A stretch of 42,504 nt of DNA from Nanobdellati archaeon (GCA_013152815.1 JAADFO010000016.1:1-42504); one strand, 5' to 3'; positions 27,820 through 37,279 are shown, numbered from the stretch's first letter. Notes: generated from the sequence alone by a model not told the origin. Program-made: numbers and translations.

Positions 27820-28200
27820 TCAATTCTCATTGGAAAGAAGCAGCCATAGTTTGAAGAGCGCTATGAACATGAAGAGGGTGAGGACGCCAAGCATCATGAC
27901 AGCATGAAATGTCGGGTCATGGAGGAACTGGAAATTTATCTGCTGCAGGACAAGAAGGACAGAAGCTATGGCCAACGAGGCGTAGATGCCGTAGCTGAGC
28001 TGGTTCCTGATAAGATAGAAGCTCACCAGAGTGAAGGTCATGAAAAGGAAAAGGCCGAGGATCACGATGAGATAACTCAAGAAATCGCTCTCAGAGCGAT
28101 AGATGAAATAAAAGAACGCGAGGATGAAAAGGGACATGATGAGAGAGATGTGTGTGTTGGAAAGGTGGAATCTTGCCTGTGTCTGTATGCTGTTCATCAT
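27820..28200 (-). CDS. Small multi-pass membrane protein
   Basis: About four hydrophobic segments; 4-nt overlap with 28197..28466. Confidence 0.65.
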   Translation of the reverse strand: MMNSIQTQARFHLSNTHISLIMSLFILAFFYFIYRSESDFLSYLIVILGLFLFMTFTLVSFYLIRNQLSYGIYASLAIASVLLVLQQINFQFLHDPTFHAVMMLGVLTLFMFIALFKLWLLLSNEN

Positions 28201-28466
28201 TCAAACTGACTCCGCAGCCGCTCCATGAACTTGAATAGCCTGCCGAAGCGTTTCTTGGTCCTCTCTTTCTGCGCCGTCTCCCTGAGTTCCTGCCTGCTCT
28301 CTTCATAGTAATGTTCTCTCGCCTTAATAAGTCTTTTCTTCAGCCAGGCTTCTGCTTCCTCTCGGGGCACTCCGTGTTCCTGCTTCTGGAGGAAGAGCGC
28401 TGTAAGCTCCTCTCTCGCTGATGCATAGGCCTCATCTATCTCCTGTTGCTTCGCAGGCTGGTCCAT
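28197..28466 (-). CDS. Small charged helical protein
   Basis: ORF in the minus-strand gene chain with ATGA-type overlap. Confidence 0.6.
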   Translation of the reverse strand: MDQPAKQQEIDEAYASAREELTALFLQKQEHGVPREEAEAWLKKRLIKAREHYYEESRQELRETAQKERTKKRFGRLFKFMERLRSQFE

Positions 28467-28472
28467 GGGTCC

Positions 28473-29741
28473 TCATTCACGATGTCTGTTGTGCCTTGTC
28501 CGGTATCTTTTCCGTTCTCTCCGTATCCTGAAGAGGAGGAAGATGATGATGAAGAAGATGAGCACATAGATGAAAAGAGGGAGGATGTTGATGATGGTGG
28601 AGGTGATGATGCGAGGAGTGGGGTTGACATTGACGATGGTGCCCTTCTCGAAGGTCAATTTCCGGTTGTAGAGGACCTTGCCCGACACTTCATAGACCCC
28701 TGGCTTGTGGGGGACGAAGAACGTCTGCAGGTCAAGGGTCTCCTGAGGTTCTACGCGCAGCTCGTCAGATTCCAGGAGCTCGACGATGGTATCCTCTTTC
28801 TTCACCGTCCCCTTAAATCTCGCTGAGACGAAGCGTTCGCCCAGGTTGGTGAAACGGGCAGTGACAGGGATGGTCTCATTGACCAGAGCCCAGGTCTTCG
28901 CCGACACACTGTCCAAGGAGCCCTTGTCGACGATATCCCCTTTCCTGGCGACGTCGAAGGTGAGGAGACCAGAATAGCCGCAGGGTTCGACCTTCACAAA
29001 ACCCCAATATTGGCCTGGTTCAAGGTCGGTCGGAAGCTCCCTGACCTGAGAAGCGGTGACCGTAGGAAGGATCTCGGGTCCGAGGAAGTCAAAGGTGGTC
29101 ACCAGCTTCTCCTGGAAGCGGTCCCAGACATCGAGGGTGACCTTCGGCCTGATACGGACATTGCCCAGATTGATGACCTTTGAGGAGAAGAGCAGGGGAT
29201 ATCCTGCTTCGACAACAGGGAGGGTGATGCCGCCGACGACGCATCGCTTGATCTCCCGGCCGGTGATGCCCAGGTTGAGGCGTATGATGACCGAGGCACG
29301 AAGTGATGTCCCGACAGCACCGGTCGCACTGCCCAGGGGTTGGGAGATAAAGCGCACATAGCTGAGATATTGATCGCTGGAGATATCAGGAGGTGGCCGG
29401 ACGATGACCTTGACGCGGAAAGGCTTCGAACGGGACACGTTGAAGCGTAGATCGGCCGGTTCGAAGGAGAGCCAGTCTGAATAGTTTCCGATGAGTTCCC
29501 CTTCCACTTTGAGGGGTGTCGGGGAATTGGTGCTGATAAGGACATGATGCTCAGCATAGCCGTCACGGAGCATGTTGTCGAAGGAGAGGACGCCCGGACT
29601 CGCGCCGAAGGATATGGCCTCTGCGAACAGAGGAACAAAGAGGAAGAAAAGCAGGAAGAAAAGCAGGGGGGAGCGCATGATGGAGAAAAGCTTCAGAGGA
29701 TGTTTCCCCATCTGTCCAGGATGGCTGTTGTCCATGACCAT
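28473..29741 (-). CDS. Secreted beta-domain protein with C-terminal TM anchor
   Basis: Signal peptide; 'SFGASPGVLSFDNMLRDGYAEHHVLISTNSPTPLKVEGELIGNYSDW'; 'IINILPLFIYVLIFFIIIFLLFRIRRERKR'; TATA-like tttataaag on the minus strand close upstream. Confidence 0.83.
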   Translation of the reverse strand: MVMDNSHPGQMGKHPLKLFSIMRSPLLFFLLFFLFVPLFAEAISFGASPGVLSFDNMLRDGYAEHHVLISTNSPTPLKVEGELIGNYSDWLSFEPADLRFNVSRSKPFRVKVIVRPPPDISSDQYLSYVRFISQPLGSATGAVGTSLRASVIIRLNLGITGREIKRCVVGGITLPVVEAGYPLLFSSKVINLGNVRIRPKVTLDVWDRFQEKLVTTFDFLGPEILPTVTASQVRELPTDLEPGQYWGFVKVEPCGYSGLLTFDVARKGDIVDKGSLDSVSAKTWALVNETIPVTARFTNLGERFVSARFKGTVKKEDTIVELLESDELRVEPQETLDLQTFFVPHKPGVYEVSGKVLYNRKLTFEKGTIVNVNPTPRIITSTIINILPLFIYVLIFFIIIFLLFRIRRERKRYRTRHNRHRE

Positions 29742-29892
29742 GGTGATGCAAGACCGCCTTTATAAATCTTCACACACTGATTAACTGATTAATTAAGTAC
29801 ACAAATACATAACATGACGAACCACTATACTCATTTTATTGAATGATTCATTGAAACATTCTACGAGATACATTGGCTTTTTCGGGGTAGGC

Positions 29893-32014
29893 CTAGCCAT
29901 GGGATCCCGCCTTCTCGTCCTTGCCGAAGAGCTGTTTCCAGGAGAGCCGGTGATAGAACCGCATGGATGGCGCGAACATCTTCTTCTGGAATTCCTTCGG
30001 CAGTTTGCTGTAGATCTCCTTTATCTCACCATAGACCATGGCAGCAGAACGGGCATCTCCCTGATCGAGGAAACCGTAGCCCTTCTCGAAAAGCCGTCTC
30101 ACCGAAGAGATATTGACCGAACTGTGAAGCTGCAGGATGCGATCTTCATAGGAATGTCGTGTACCTGAAGAGAGGGTCCTGTAGATGACCTGTATCCTGA
30201 CATAGATGGCCCTGGCATGTTCAGGCCGTCCCTCCCTGAGCGCCTGGTACGCCTTCTTCAGTAATTGGTCCAGCTGTTCCTTCGCCTCCAGCTCTTCGGC
30301 AGGAAAAAGCCTGCGGGAGGAAGCAGAGCGGGTCGTGGCAGCAGCCTCGACAGCAGGGATCCTGGCTTCTGCCTTGTTCACGCTCTTGGTCTCACCAGGT
30401 GCTGCGGGCAGGACACCGCCAGAAGAGTCCGTACCAGACAAGGCACCGGATGGACCGGGAGACTTGCCGGTCAGGTCCTGAAGCTCGTCCAGCTCTTTGC
30501 GGAGCTCATCGTCGACATTCGGATGCGCCCCGGTCCTTGTCAGCCTTAGCCAGACATAATAGCTTACCAGGCCGAGGATGATCAGGACACCCAGGACCAC
30601 GAAGAAGATGGAAAGCGGACTGGTCCGGGTCTTGAGCACGCTCTTCCCGGTCACGCCGCCGAGGGAATCTTCGGCAGAGGCATGCGTTCCGCTCCTGCCG
30701 GCAGCATCAGTGCCGCCTGCCCTGTCGGCCCCGGGAGAAAGAGCCTCTTTGCCGGACAGGCCCATCCTGTCCATCACATCCTCAGACAGCAGGAGCGTGA
30801 CCGCCTTCTTGGCATCTTCAAAATCGGCGCTCTCGAAATGATAGGCCACATGGGAAGTGTAGCTGCCGAGCAAGACATAGGGCGTGTCGGCCGAGACAGC
30901 GTAGTCCTTGCCTTCCAGCTGGATGTGCGGCCCTGCCAGGGCGAGATCTGAAGGGAAGAGCTCTGCCATGAGCGACACGTCTTCGGGGCCTCCGATGTTC
31001 TTTTCCACGGTTATGAACTCCTTGGGGTCGCCATCAAGATAGGAGACCTGCAGCTCGGAGATGGTCTTGTTGACGGTGTAACTCCTAGCCTCCTGGGAGA
31101 TGAGCGTGAGGAACGCTGCCGACTGGTCAGCGGACAGGGAGAACCGGTGTTCGACAAAGGATCGTGCCGTCTCCATCATGGCCGTCGTCAGGATCTCCTG
31201 AAGCTCGCTCCGCTTGACCAGCTGCATGTCTTGGGGAGTCAAAAGACGGAGCTTCTTGAGTTCCAGCTCTTTCTTCGCGAGCTCGCTCCCTATGGATGCA
31301 GGGTCAACGAATTTGAGGGCGTCGAGAGAACCCCTCATCTCCCTGAGCGTCAGGAGCGAGGATTCCAGCGTCGAGAAGATATCCATCCTCTCGGCAGAGG
31401 ACTGAAGATCAGACGGCTTCTGATCAAAGGTATCCTGGGCAGCCTCAGTGTCGAGCAGGGTCTGATCGACAGACCGGATGAGTCCTTCGACCTTCGCAAG
31501 CCCTGATTTCGGAAGGGTGATTGTCCTGTTGACCTGTGGCACAAAGACCTTTGTCGATTCCTCTTCTGCACGGGGTGTCTTGATCTCTTTCTCGGGTGAG
31601 AGCACACCGAGATTTCCGGCCTGATCGACAGCTGCGACCCGATAATAGTAGGTCTTGCCATCGGTGATGAAGCGGTCCAGGAATTCCATCTGCTTGGTGT
31701 TCGTATAGAGGTCAGCATAGCTGACGTGCGGTTCAGTGGACCGATAGAGGTTGTAGTGGTCCACATCGTCATCCTGGCTGAACCAGAGAAGCCGCACCGT
31801 GCTATCGTTCTGGAGCGTGACCTTGAACCCGTCAGGCATCCCGGGAGATTCTCCGTCGACGATGAACAGCCTCCCGCTCTCGATCTGTGAGCCGACGATG
31901 CCCTGGGTGCTCGTAGCAGAGAACGAGAAGGAACCGATACGCCGGGCACTGTTATCAGGGAGGATGGCATAGCCGCTGAAGGAGGAACCGAACCCTTCGA
32001 GGCTGACCGTGTGT
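29893..32014 (-). CDS. 3' part of a frameshifted surface protein: FnIII-like domain, TM, cytoplasmic helical repeat region
   Basis: Frame continues upstream of the track start (31839) as TVSLEGFGSSFSGYAILPDNSARRIGSFSFSATSTQGIVGSQIESGRLFIVDGESPGMPDGFKV...; 'VDHYNLYRSTEP...YYYRVAAVDQAGN'. Confidence 0.82.
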
Positions 32015-33128
32015 GAGTGGAGGGAGCATCATCAAAACGGTAGGACAGTGATGGTATCCCCTGGACCGCCTTGTTGGTGGTGAGGCTGATGTCGAGCAGG
32101 CCCGGTCTCAGGGGAGAGGCCGGCGTAATGGTTATGGATGCGATGGGAGGCGTCACCACGGTGAACTGTACGACGTCGGTGGCGAGGTTGCCTGCGGGAT
32201 CCTTGCAGGCCGCATAGAGCGTGTAGGAACCCTCCTGGAGGGACAGCCGGTCAGAGTGGCCCTTGTTCAGGTAACCGAAGGAATGCTCCATCTGGTCAAA
32301 GGCAGAATGGGTGAACGAATAGCGGCAGTCGGTCTCCTCGTCGGTGGTCACGTTGATGAGCACATCGGTGGTGGTCAACGTGCCAGAGGGAAGCAGGCTG
32401 ATGAAATGGGGCGGCCGGGTGTCCACCGTGAAGGACAGGACGTCTGAGGTCGGATTCTGGTTGCCTCCGGTGTCTTCACACCGCACATAGTAGAGATAGG
32501 ACCCATCGCCCAGGACCTGCGTATAAGAATGGGTCTTACTCTCGCCAACCATATCGAAGAGCATGAGATCATAGGGCACATCATAGGTATGGAAACGGCA
32601 GTGGGCAGCATCGGTGGTGTTCACGACAAGCAGCACCTCTGAAGAATCCACCTGATCCCGGGGAGCCATCGCCTCGATGAAGGGGAAGATGCCGTTGACC
32701 TTCAGGAGCGCCGTCGCATCGCCGATGCTCGATGCATGCATGGACGTGCCGTTCTCCACCCAGCTGTAGTTGAGGCTCAACAGATGGTCTCCTGCTTGGG
32801 ATCCGCTGCAGAGGATGTTCCATGGCGGCGTGGAAGAGATCAGCTGCCCAGGACCCAGCGAACCCAGGCCGAACCCGTTGGAACCCACGGAGAGCTGCTT
32901 GTCAGATACCAGAGAGACCGTGAGGTTGTTGATGGTGGTGTTGCCGTCGTTCCGGACATTGATGGCCAGGGAAAGGGCACTGTCCGGTCCCGGAGAGCAG
33001 ATGGTGGATGAGGAGAGATAGAGCATCTCTGTGGAGACGGCGCCTGAAGGCAAGGCCATCATCAGGACAAACAGCAGGGACGAGAGGAGGAAGAACGGTA
33101 CTGTGGCTGCTGAGGTCCTTCGTCTCAT
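32009..33128 (-). CDS. 5' part of the same surface protein: signal peptide and Ig-like domains, out of frame after ~32010
   Basis: MRRRTSAATVPFFLLSSLLFVLMMALPSGAVS...; sensible to 'LSYRFDDAPSTH', then the frame becomes low-complexity Arg/Ser/Pro-rich to 31350. Confidence 0.82.
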
Positions 33129-33268
33129 GATCTCCTCCTCAGCCGTTTCTCTATCGCTTTGACCAGATAGTCGTTCAGGGTGAGTCCTTTTATCGCAGCG
33201 ATGACCTTGACCTGCAGATGGATCTTCTGGTCGAGAGGGATGTTGATCCGCTTCCTGGCCGGCTTCAT
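33125..33268 (-). CDS. 47-aa ribbon-helix-helix-like protein (MKPARKRINIPLDQKIHLQVKVIAAIKGLTLNDYLVKAIEKRLRRRS); absent from the supplied track
   Basis: ATGA overlaps at both ends; RHH pattern xINIxLDxxxHxxxKxIAAxKGxTLxxYL. Confidence 0.78.
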   Translation of the reverse strand: MKPARKRINIPLDQKIHLQVKVIAAIKGLTLNDYLVKAIEKRLRRRS

Positions 33269-33447
33269 CCTATCAGCCTCCTGACCAGAGTCTTATCCTC
33301 TGCCACCTGCTCATCGACCAGTTCGGCCACCAGTTCCTGCAGGGTCTTCCCCTCCATGGCAGCGACGACCTTCAGCTGTCGGTGAAGGGGTTCATCGAGG
33401 AAGATGTTCACCCGACCGGTCTGTTGGACAGCAGGATGATCTCTCAT
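33265..33447 (-). CDS. 60-aa ribbon-helix-helix-like protein
   Basis: 'RVNIFLDEPLHRQLKVVAAMEGKTLQELVAELVDEQV'; ATGA overlap with 33125..33268. Confidence 0.78.
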   Translation of the reverse strand: MRDHPAVQQTGRVNIFLDEPLHRQLKVVAAMEGKTLQELVAELVDEQVAEDKTLVRRLIG

Positions 33448-33596
33448 AGGATATCCTCCAACAGGCGGATGTCCTTGTCGAGCGTCCTTTTGAGGATCTC
33501 ATGATAGAATTCAGAAAGAGTGATACCTCTGAGGGCACAGATGATCTTCGCCTGCCTATGCAGCTCCTTGTCAAGCCGGATGTTGACGTTGGCCAA
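33444..33596 (-). CDS. 50-aa ribbon-helix-helix-like protein (LANVNIRLDKELHRQAKIICALRGITLSEFYHEILKRTLDKDIRLLEDIL); absent from the supplied track
   Basis: TTG start; stop overlaps the ATG of 33447 (ATGA); aligns with its neighbours. Confidence 0.7.
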   Translation of the reverse strand: MANVNIRLDKELHRQAKIICALRGITLSEFYHEILKRTLDKDIRLLEDIL

Positions 33597-33762
33597 TTTT
33601 GTGTGTCGTCGCCTGTCTCTTGATATGGTCCTGAAGGGCGTCTCTGAGGTATTCCTGCAAGTTCAATCCTTTGACTGCGGCTATGGCCTTCGCTCTCGCA
33701 TGGTCATGAGGGTCAAGCCGCAGGTTGATACGTTGTCCAGCCAAGGTGATGATATTTATCAT
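33571..33762 (-). CDS. 63-aa ribbon-helix-helix-like protein, first gene of the chain
   Basis: 'QRINLRLDPHDHARAKAIAAVKGLNLQEYLRDALQDHIK'. Confidence 0.8.
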   Translation of the reverse strand: MINIITLAGQRINLRLDPHDHARAKAIAAVKGLNLQEYLRDALQDHIKRQATTHKIGQRQHPA

Positions 33763-33812
33763 ATTTATGATTTATATATCTTTCTGTTATAAATCTTATA
33801 AGTGATTTATAT
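33749..33812 (-). promoter_or_regulatory. Promoter/operator region of the RHH chain: ATGATATTTATCAT dyad over the start codon, TGATTTATAT direct repeats (33768-33777, 33803-33812), TATAAATC(8)GATTTATA dyad (33788-33811)
   Basis: Read directly. Confidence 0.6.
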
Positions 33813-33911
33813 CTTAAGTATGACTTTTATCATTTATGCAGTGAAAGAAAGCAGAAAAAAACTAAAAAGCTGAAGAAAGGGGAAGACAGGCAGAGGAGAA
33901 CAGAGACAGGC

Positions 33912-34220
33912 TCAACCGCAGACACAGCTGCAGAGATTGCATTCTCCCTGCGCCTTTTCGCTAAAAGAAGCACCTACGACGTTCATATTGTTCGATTCAC
34001 AGGTGCCGAAGCATTGGGTCTCACAGGCACCCTGGTCCATGATGGTATGCTGTATCCCCAGTCCAGAAGGACCCTGTCCGCAGTTGTCGACCAGCTCGTA
34101 GTCCTTGGTCTCATGGGTAAAGGCAGAAGGGTCGACATAGAGGATGAGAAACACCACGACCACGATGAGAAGGAGTATGAAGAGCTTATACTCCCAAAGG
34201 ATCTCAAGGAAGCGGTTCAT
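33912..34220 (-). CDS. Small single-TM, Cys-rich extracytoplasmic protein
   Basis: N-terminal TM LFILLLIVVVVFLILYV; eight Cys after the TM, ending CNLCSCVCG. Confidence 0.7.
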   Translation of the reverse strand: MNRFLEILWEYKLFILLLIVVVVFLILYVDPSAFTHETKDYELVDNCGQGPSGLGIQHTIMDQGACETQCFGTCESNNMNVVGASFSEKAQGECNLCSCVCG

Positions 34221-34253
34221 GCAACATTGGCCGATGTTGAGCTATATAAAGGT

Positions 34254-35027
34254 TTAGGAATCTGAACGGCCTATCCTCTGGTATAGTGACACGGCATCGC
34301 CGACATCGAGCCGCGCAAATCCGTCGATCCGCTCCTGCCGCAGCATCCTGTTGAACATGGACATCCGTCCCTGCGGAGACAGGTGATCCCCTTCAAAATG
34401 CTCGGAGACAGAACGGCCCAGATGCTCGTAGAAAGCGTCCAGATATTGTTCATCATCATTGAAGATCAGGACATAGTTGGCAGCATAGTCATCAAGGATA
34501 TTCGAAGTCTCCACAGGATCGGTGGTCAGGAAGGCCTGGGCGATATTCCGCAGGTCCTCATCAGGGGAAAGATACGAAGGGGACCAATCACTGTGGGATA
34601 GCTCGCCTATATCGAACGATTCGAGCGATGGAGCGAAAGCGACGACATAGGAACGGGTATAGGCCATCACCATGCCTGCATGTGGCCACCAGGTGAGGAT
34701 GGTCGATTTGGGGGGAAGACGCCTTCCGATCAGGAGAAGATCCTGTTTGAACTGCTCATCGTAGGGGAATACATATTTGGCCTTGTCGATGGTGAGGACG
34801 ATCTCGGTCTTCCCTGTCTTCTCGCTCCGATAGATCTGCGGGCTGTACTTGGTGTTGAGGTCGGGGTCTTCGTAGGGAAGCATGTCCTTGCTCACCCCGT
34901 TTCCGATGCCCTCTTCAAGGATCCGGGCAAGATGCTTCTGTTTTTGCGGATCTTCCCGGGGAGTGCAGGCAGCAAGGAACAGCAGTGTGACCGAGAGGAT
35001 CACCAGAAAGAAAAGCACCGGTTTCAT
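34254..35027 (-). CDS. Lipoprotein; possible stand-alone AglB/STT3-like soluble domain
   Basis: Start MKPVLFF (35027); lipobox LFLAAC; 'TILTWWPHAGMVMAYTRSYVVAF...DLRNIAQAFLTTDPVETSNILDDYAANYVLIFND'. Confidence 0.6.
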   Translation of the reverse strand: MKPVLFFLVILSVTLLFLAACTPREDPQKQKHLARILEEGIGNGVSKDMLPYEDPDLNTKYSPQIYRSEKTGKTEIVLTIDKAKYVFPYDEQFKQDLLLIGRRLPPKSTILTWWPHAGMVMAYTRSYVVAFAPSLESFDIGELSHSDWSPSYLSPDEDLRNIAQAFLTTDPVETSNILDDYAANYVLIFNDDEQYLDAFYEHLGRSVSEHFEGDHLSPQGRMSMFNRMLRQERIDGFARLDVGDAVSLYQRIGRSDS

Positions 35028-35127
35028 AGGCAGAGAAGAACATGCAGGACTTTTATAGGTTATGCTCATGTCCTGCCCGGATCAGGACATCTGAAGAATG
35101 AAAACAAGAGAACAAAACAGGAGAACG

Positions 35128-36255
35128 TCAGCCCTTTTCATTGCCGTAAAAGACCTTTCGGACAGGCCAGCTGATCTCGATGCCTTCCTTGTCGAAGGCA
35201 GCCTTAAGGTTCTTGATGAGCTCGTGCTGGAGCCTGAACCTGTCGACATAGCTTTTGGCACGTATGATGATCTTGAAGTTGATGTTGGAATCCCCGAACT
35301 CGTAGAAACGTATCAGCGGGTCGAAATCCTTGTATGCTCCCTCGAAACTGTCCCGTGTCTTCACCGCCGCATCGTGGGATATCCTCTCGACCTTCTCAAG
35401 GTCGGAAGCATAGGATACCCCGCAATAGGTCAGGACAGAGAGGGGCCGGGTCGGCATGTTGTAATTGGTGATGACCGCATTGGCGAGTTTCGAGTTGGGC
35501 AGGATGATGTAATTGTTGCCGAGCTTACGGATGCGGGTGGAACGCCAGCCGATATGCTCCACATACCCTTCTTCCCCGCCGTCCATCTTGATGTAGTCGC
35601 CAATCTGGACCGGCCGGTCGGCGAGGATGTACATGCCTGAAAAGAAGTTGGAGAGGGTATCCTGAAGGGCCAGGGCGACAGCGAGGGAAGCCACGCCCAG
35701 CGAAGCGATGAGCGGAGAGATCTCGATGTTGAAATGGTCCAGGATCATGATGAAGAGGATGACATAGAGGACAATATTGATGACCTTCCTGAGCATGGGA
35801 AAGATACGGCCGTCCACCTCGCTTTTGGTCCGGTGTCCTATCTCATCTGCATACCAATCCAGCACCACATTGATGAGACGCCGAAGGACCCAGAGAGAAG
35901 CCAGGGCAAAGACGACCCAGAAGATGCCCCGTATCCAGGAGTCATAGCTATCAAGCACAGAGATGTTCAGGAGGCCGAAGAGAAGGCCAAGAAGCATCAC
36001 TAGGACCGAGATGGGGGTCTTTACAGCATTGATGATCATGTCATCAAGCTGGGTCTTGGTCTTGGCCGCGATCCTCGCGAATATGCGGTGGAATATCAGA
36101 TAGACAATCTTCCCCAGGAGAAGACCGGCCAGGATGAGGATTATGGCGAAGAAGATCTCATCATAGAGTACGTTGTCGACGAAGTAAAAGCGCATGGTGA
36201 CCACGACAAGGACGGGCAAAGCATGGATGAATGAGATTTCAGACAACAGAGCCAT
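35128..36255 (-). CDS. MscS-family mechanosensitive ion channel
   Basis: 'LIASLGVASLAVALALQDTLSNFFSGMYILADRPVQIGDYIKMDGGEEGYVEHIGWRSTRIR...NNYIILPNSKLANAVITNY'. Confidence 0.95.
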   Translation of the reverse strand: MALLSEISFIHALPVLVVVTMRFYFVDNVLYDEIFFAIILILAGLLLGKIVYLIFHRIFARIAAKTKTQLDDMIINAVKTPISVLVMLLGLLFGLLNISVLDSYDSWIRGIFWVVFALASLWVLRRLINVVLDWYADEIGHRTKSEVDGRIFPMLRKVINIVLYVILFIMILDHFNIEISPLIASLGVASLAVALALQDTLSNFFSGMYILADRPVQIGDYIKMDGGEEGYVEHIGWRSTRIRKLGNNYIILPNSKLANAVITNYNMPTRPLSVLTYCGVSYASDLEKVERISHDAAVKTRDSFEGAYKDFDPLIRFYEFGDSNINFKIIIRAKSYVDRFRLQHELIKNLKAAFDKEGIEISWPVRKVFYGNEKG

Positions 36256-36410
36256 TTAAATAGTTTTTCATCATATGAACAGCCGGACAGAGGAACAGAG
36301 CGAGGAAAAGACCGGGAGTCGGACGTCAGGGAGGAAAAAGAAGAAGAAACAGGGAGAAGGAGACATAAAGGTTTTAAACCCGGAAGGATTTTCCTTGAGG
36401 AGGTGGTCAT

Positions 36411-36638
36411 ATGCTAGCGTACGTCATGATATCGCTGAAGAACCCGAAAGAAGATGTCATCATGGACAAGCTCCTCGAACATGAGGAAGTGAAGGAAGCC
36501 CACATCGTCTTCGGAGAATGGGACCTGATGGCAAAGATCGAATCAGAGAACCCGGAAAGTCTCGCCACCTTTGTCATGGAGAACGTCCGAAATCTCTCAG
36601 AGGTCAAGCTCTCAAGCACACTCATCGTGGCCAAATAA
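36411..36638 (+). CDS. Stand-alone Lrp/AsnC ligand-binding (RAM) domain protein
   Basis: 75 aa 'AYVMISLKNPKEDVIMDKLLEHEEVKEAHIVFGEWDLMAKIES'; SD gaggaggtg; no HTH. Confidence 0.88.
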   Translation: MLAYVMISLKNPKEDVIMDKLLEHEEVKEAHIVFGEWDLMAKIESENPESLATFVMENVRNLSEVKLSSTLIVAK

Positions 36639-36706
36639 GTACCGTTACGACTACACATCTGCAGGAGCATCGAAATGGACAAAAACGACCTAACAGAGAC
36701 AAGAAC

Positions 36707-37279
36707 ATGAAAAGCGTCATCAAGAAAGAGGTCAGGGTGATGGGCATCGATGATGCGCCCTTCACCAAGGGCTCACGAAGAGATACCATGATCCTGGGGA
36801 CCATCTTCCGGGGAGGCCAGTTCATGGACGGTATCGTCTCCACCAAGGCGAGAGTCGACGGCAACAATGCCACGAAGAAGATCATCGAGATGGTCAACCG
36901 TACGAAATTCAAGCCACAGCTCCAGGCACTCATCCTCGACGGGATCGCCGTCGGAGGGTTCAACGTCATCGATGTGGAACGCCTGAACAAGACGACAGGG
37001 ATAGGGGTCATCGTGGTCATGCGGAACTATCCCGACTTCAAGAAGATCCATCGGGCACTCCGCAAGCTGAAGATGGAGAAGAAGATCGGACTCCTGGAGA
37101 AAGCAGGAGAAGTGCGCAGGGAAGGTAAGATCCATTTCCAGGTCAAGGGGATGCATCCGGATACCGCAAGGCTCATCCTCCGGACCGTGACCACCCGGGC
37201 CTATGTCCCTGAACCCATCCGTGTCGCTCACCTCATCTGCTCAGGCGTCGTCGACGGAGAGTCAAGGGGACGGGCGTAG
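36707..37279 (+). CDS. DUF99 (UPF0215) family protein
   Basis: 'VRVMGIDDAPFTKGSRRDTMILGTIFRGGQFMDGIVSTKARVDGNNATKKI'; ATG 36707 is a better start than 36518. Confidence 0.9.
   Translation: MKSVIKKEVRVMGIDDAPFTKGSRRDTMILGTIFRGGQFMDGIVSTKARVDGNNATKKIIEMVNRTKFKPQLQALILDGIAVGGFNVIDVERLNKTTGIGVIVVMRNYPDFKKIHRALRKLKMEKKIGLLEKAGEVRREGKIHFQVKGMHPDTARLILRTVTTRAYVPEPIRVAHLICSGVVDGESRGRA

Noticed and set aside
31350-32008. C-terminal ~220 aa of the 592-aa track ORF
   Set aside because: Out-of-frame translation after the GT-run frameshift (Arg/Ser/Pro-rich), not a real domain.
33392-33574. Track ORF MTRSCIGRRRSSVPSEVSLFLNSIMRSSKGRSTRTS...
   Set aside because: Wrong frame of the region; the overlapping frame 33444..33596 encodes an RHH paralog of its neighbours.
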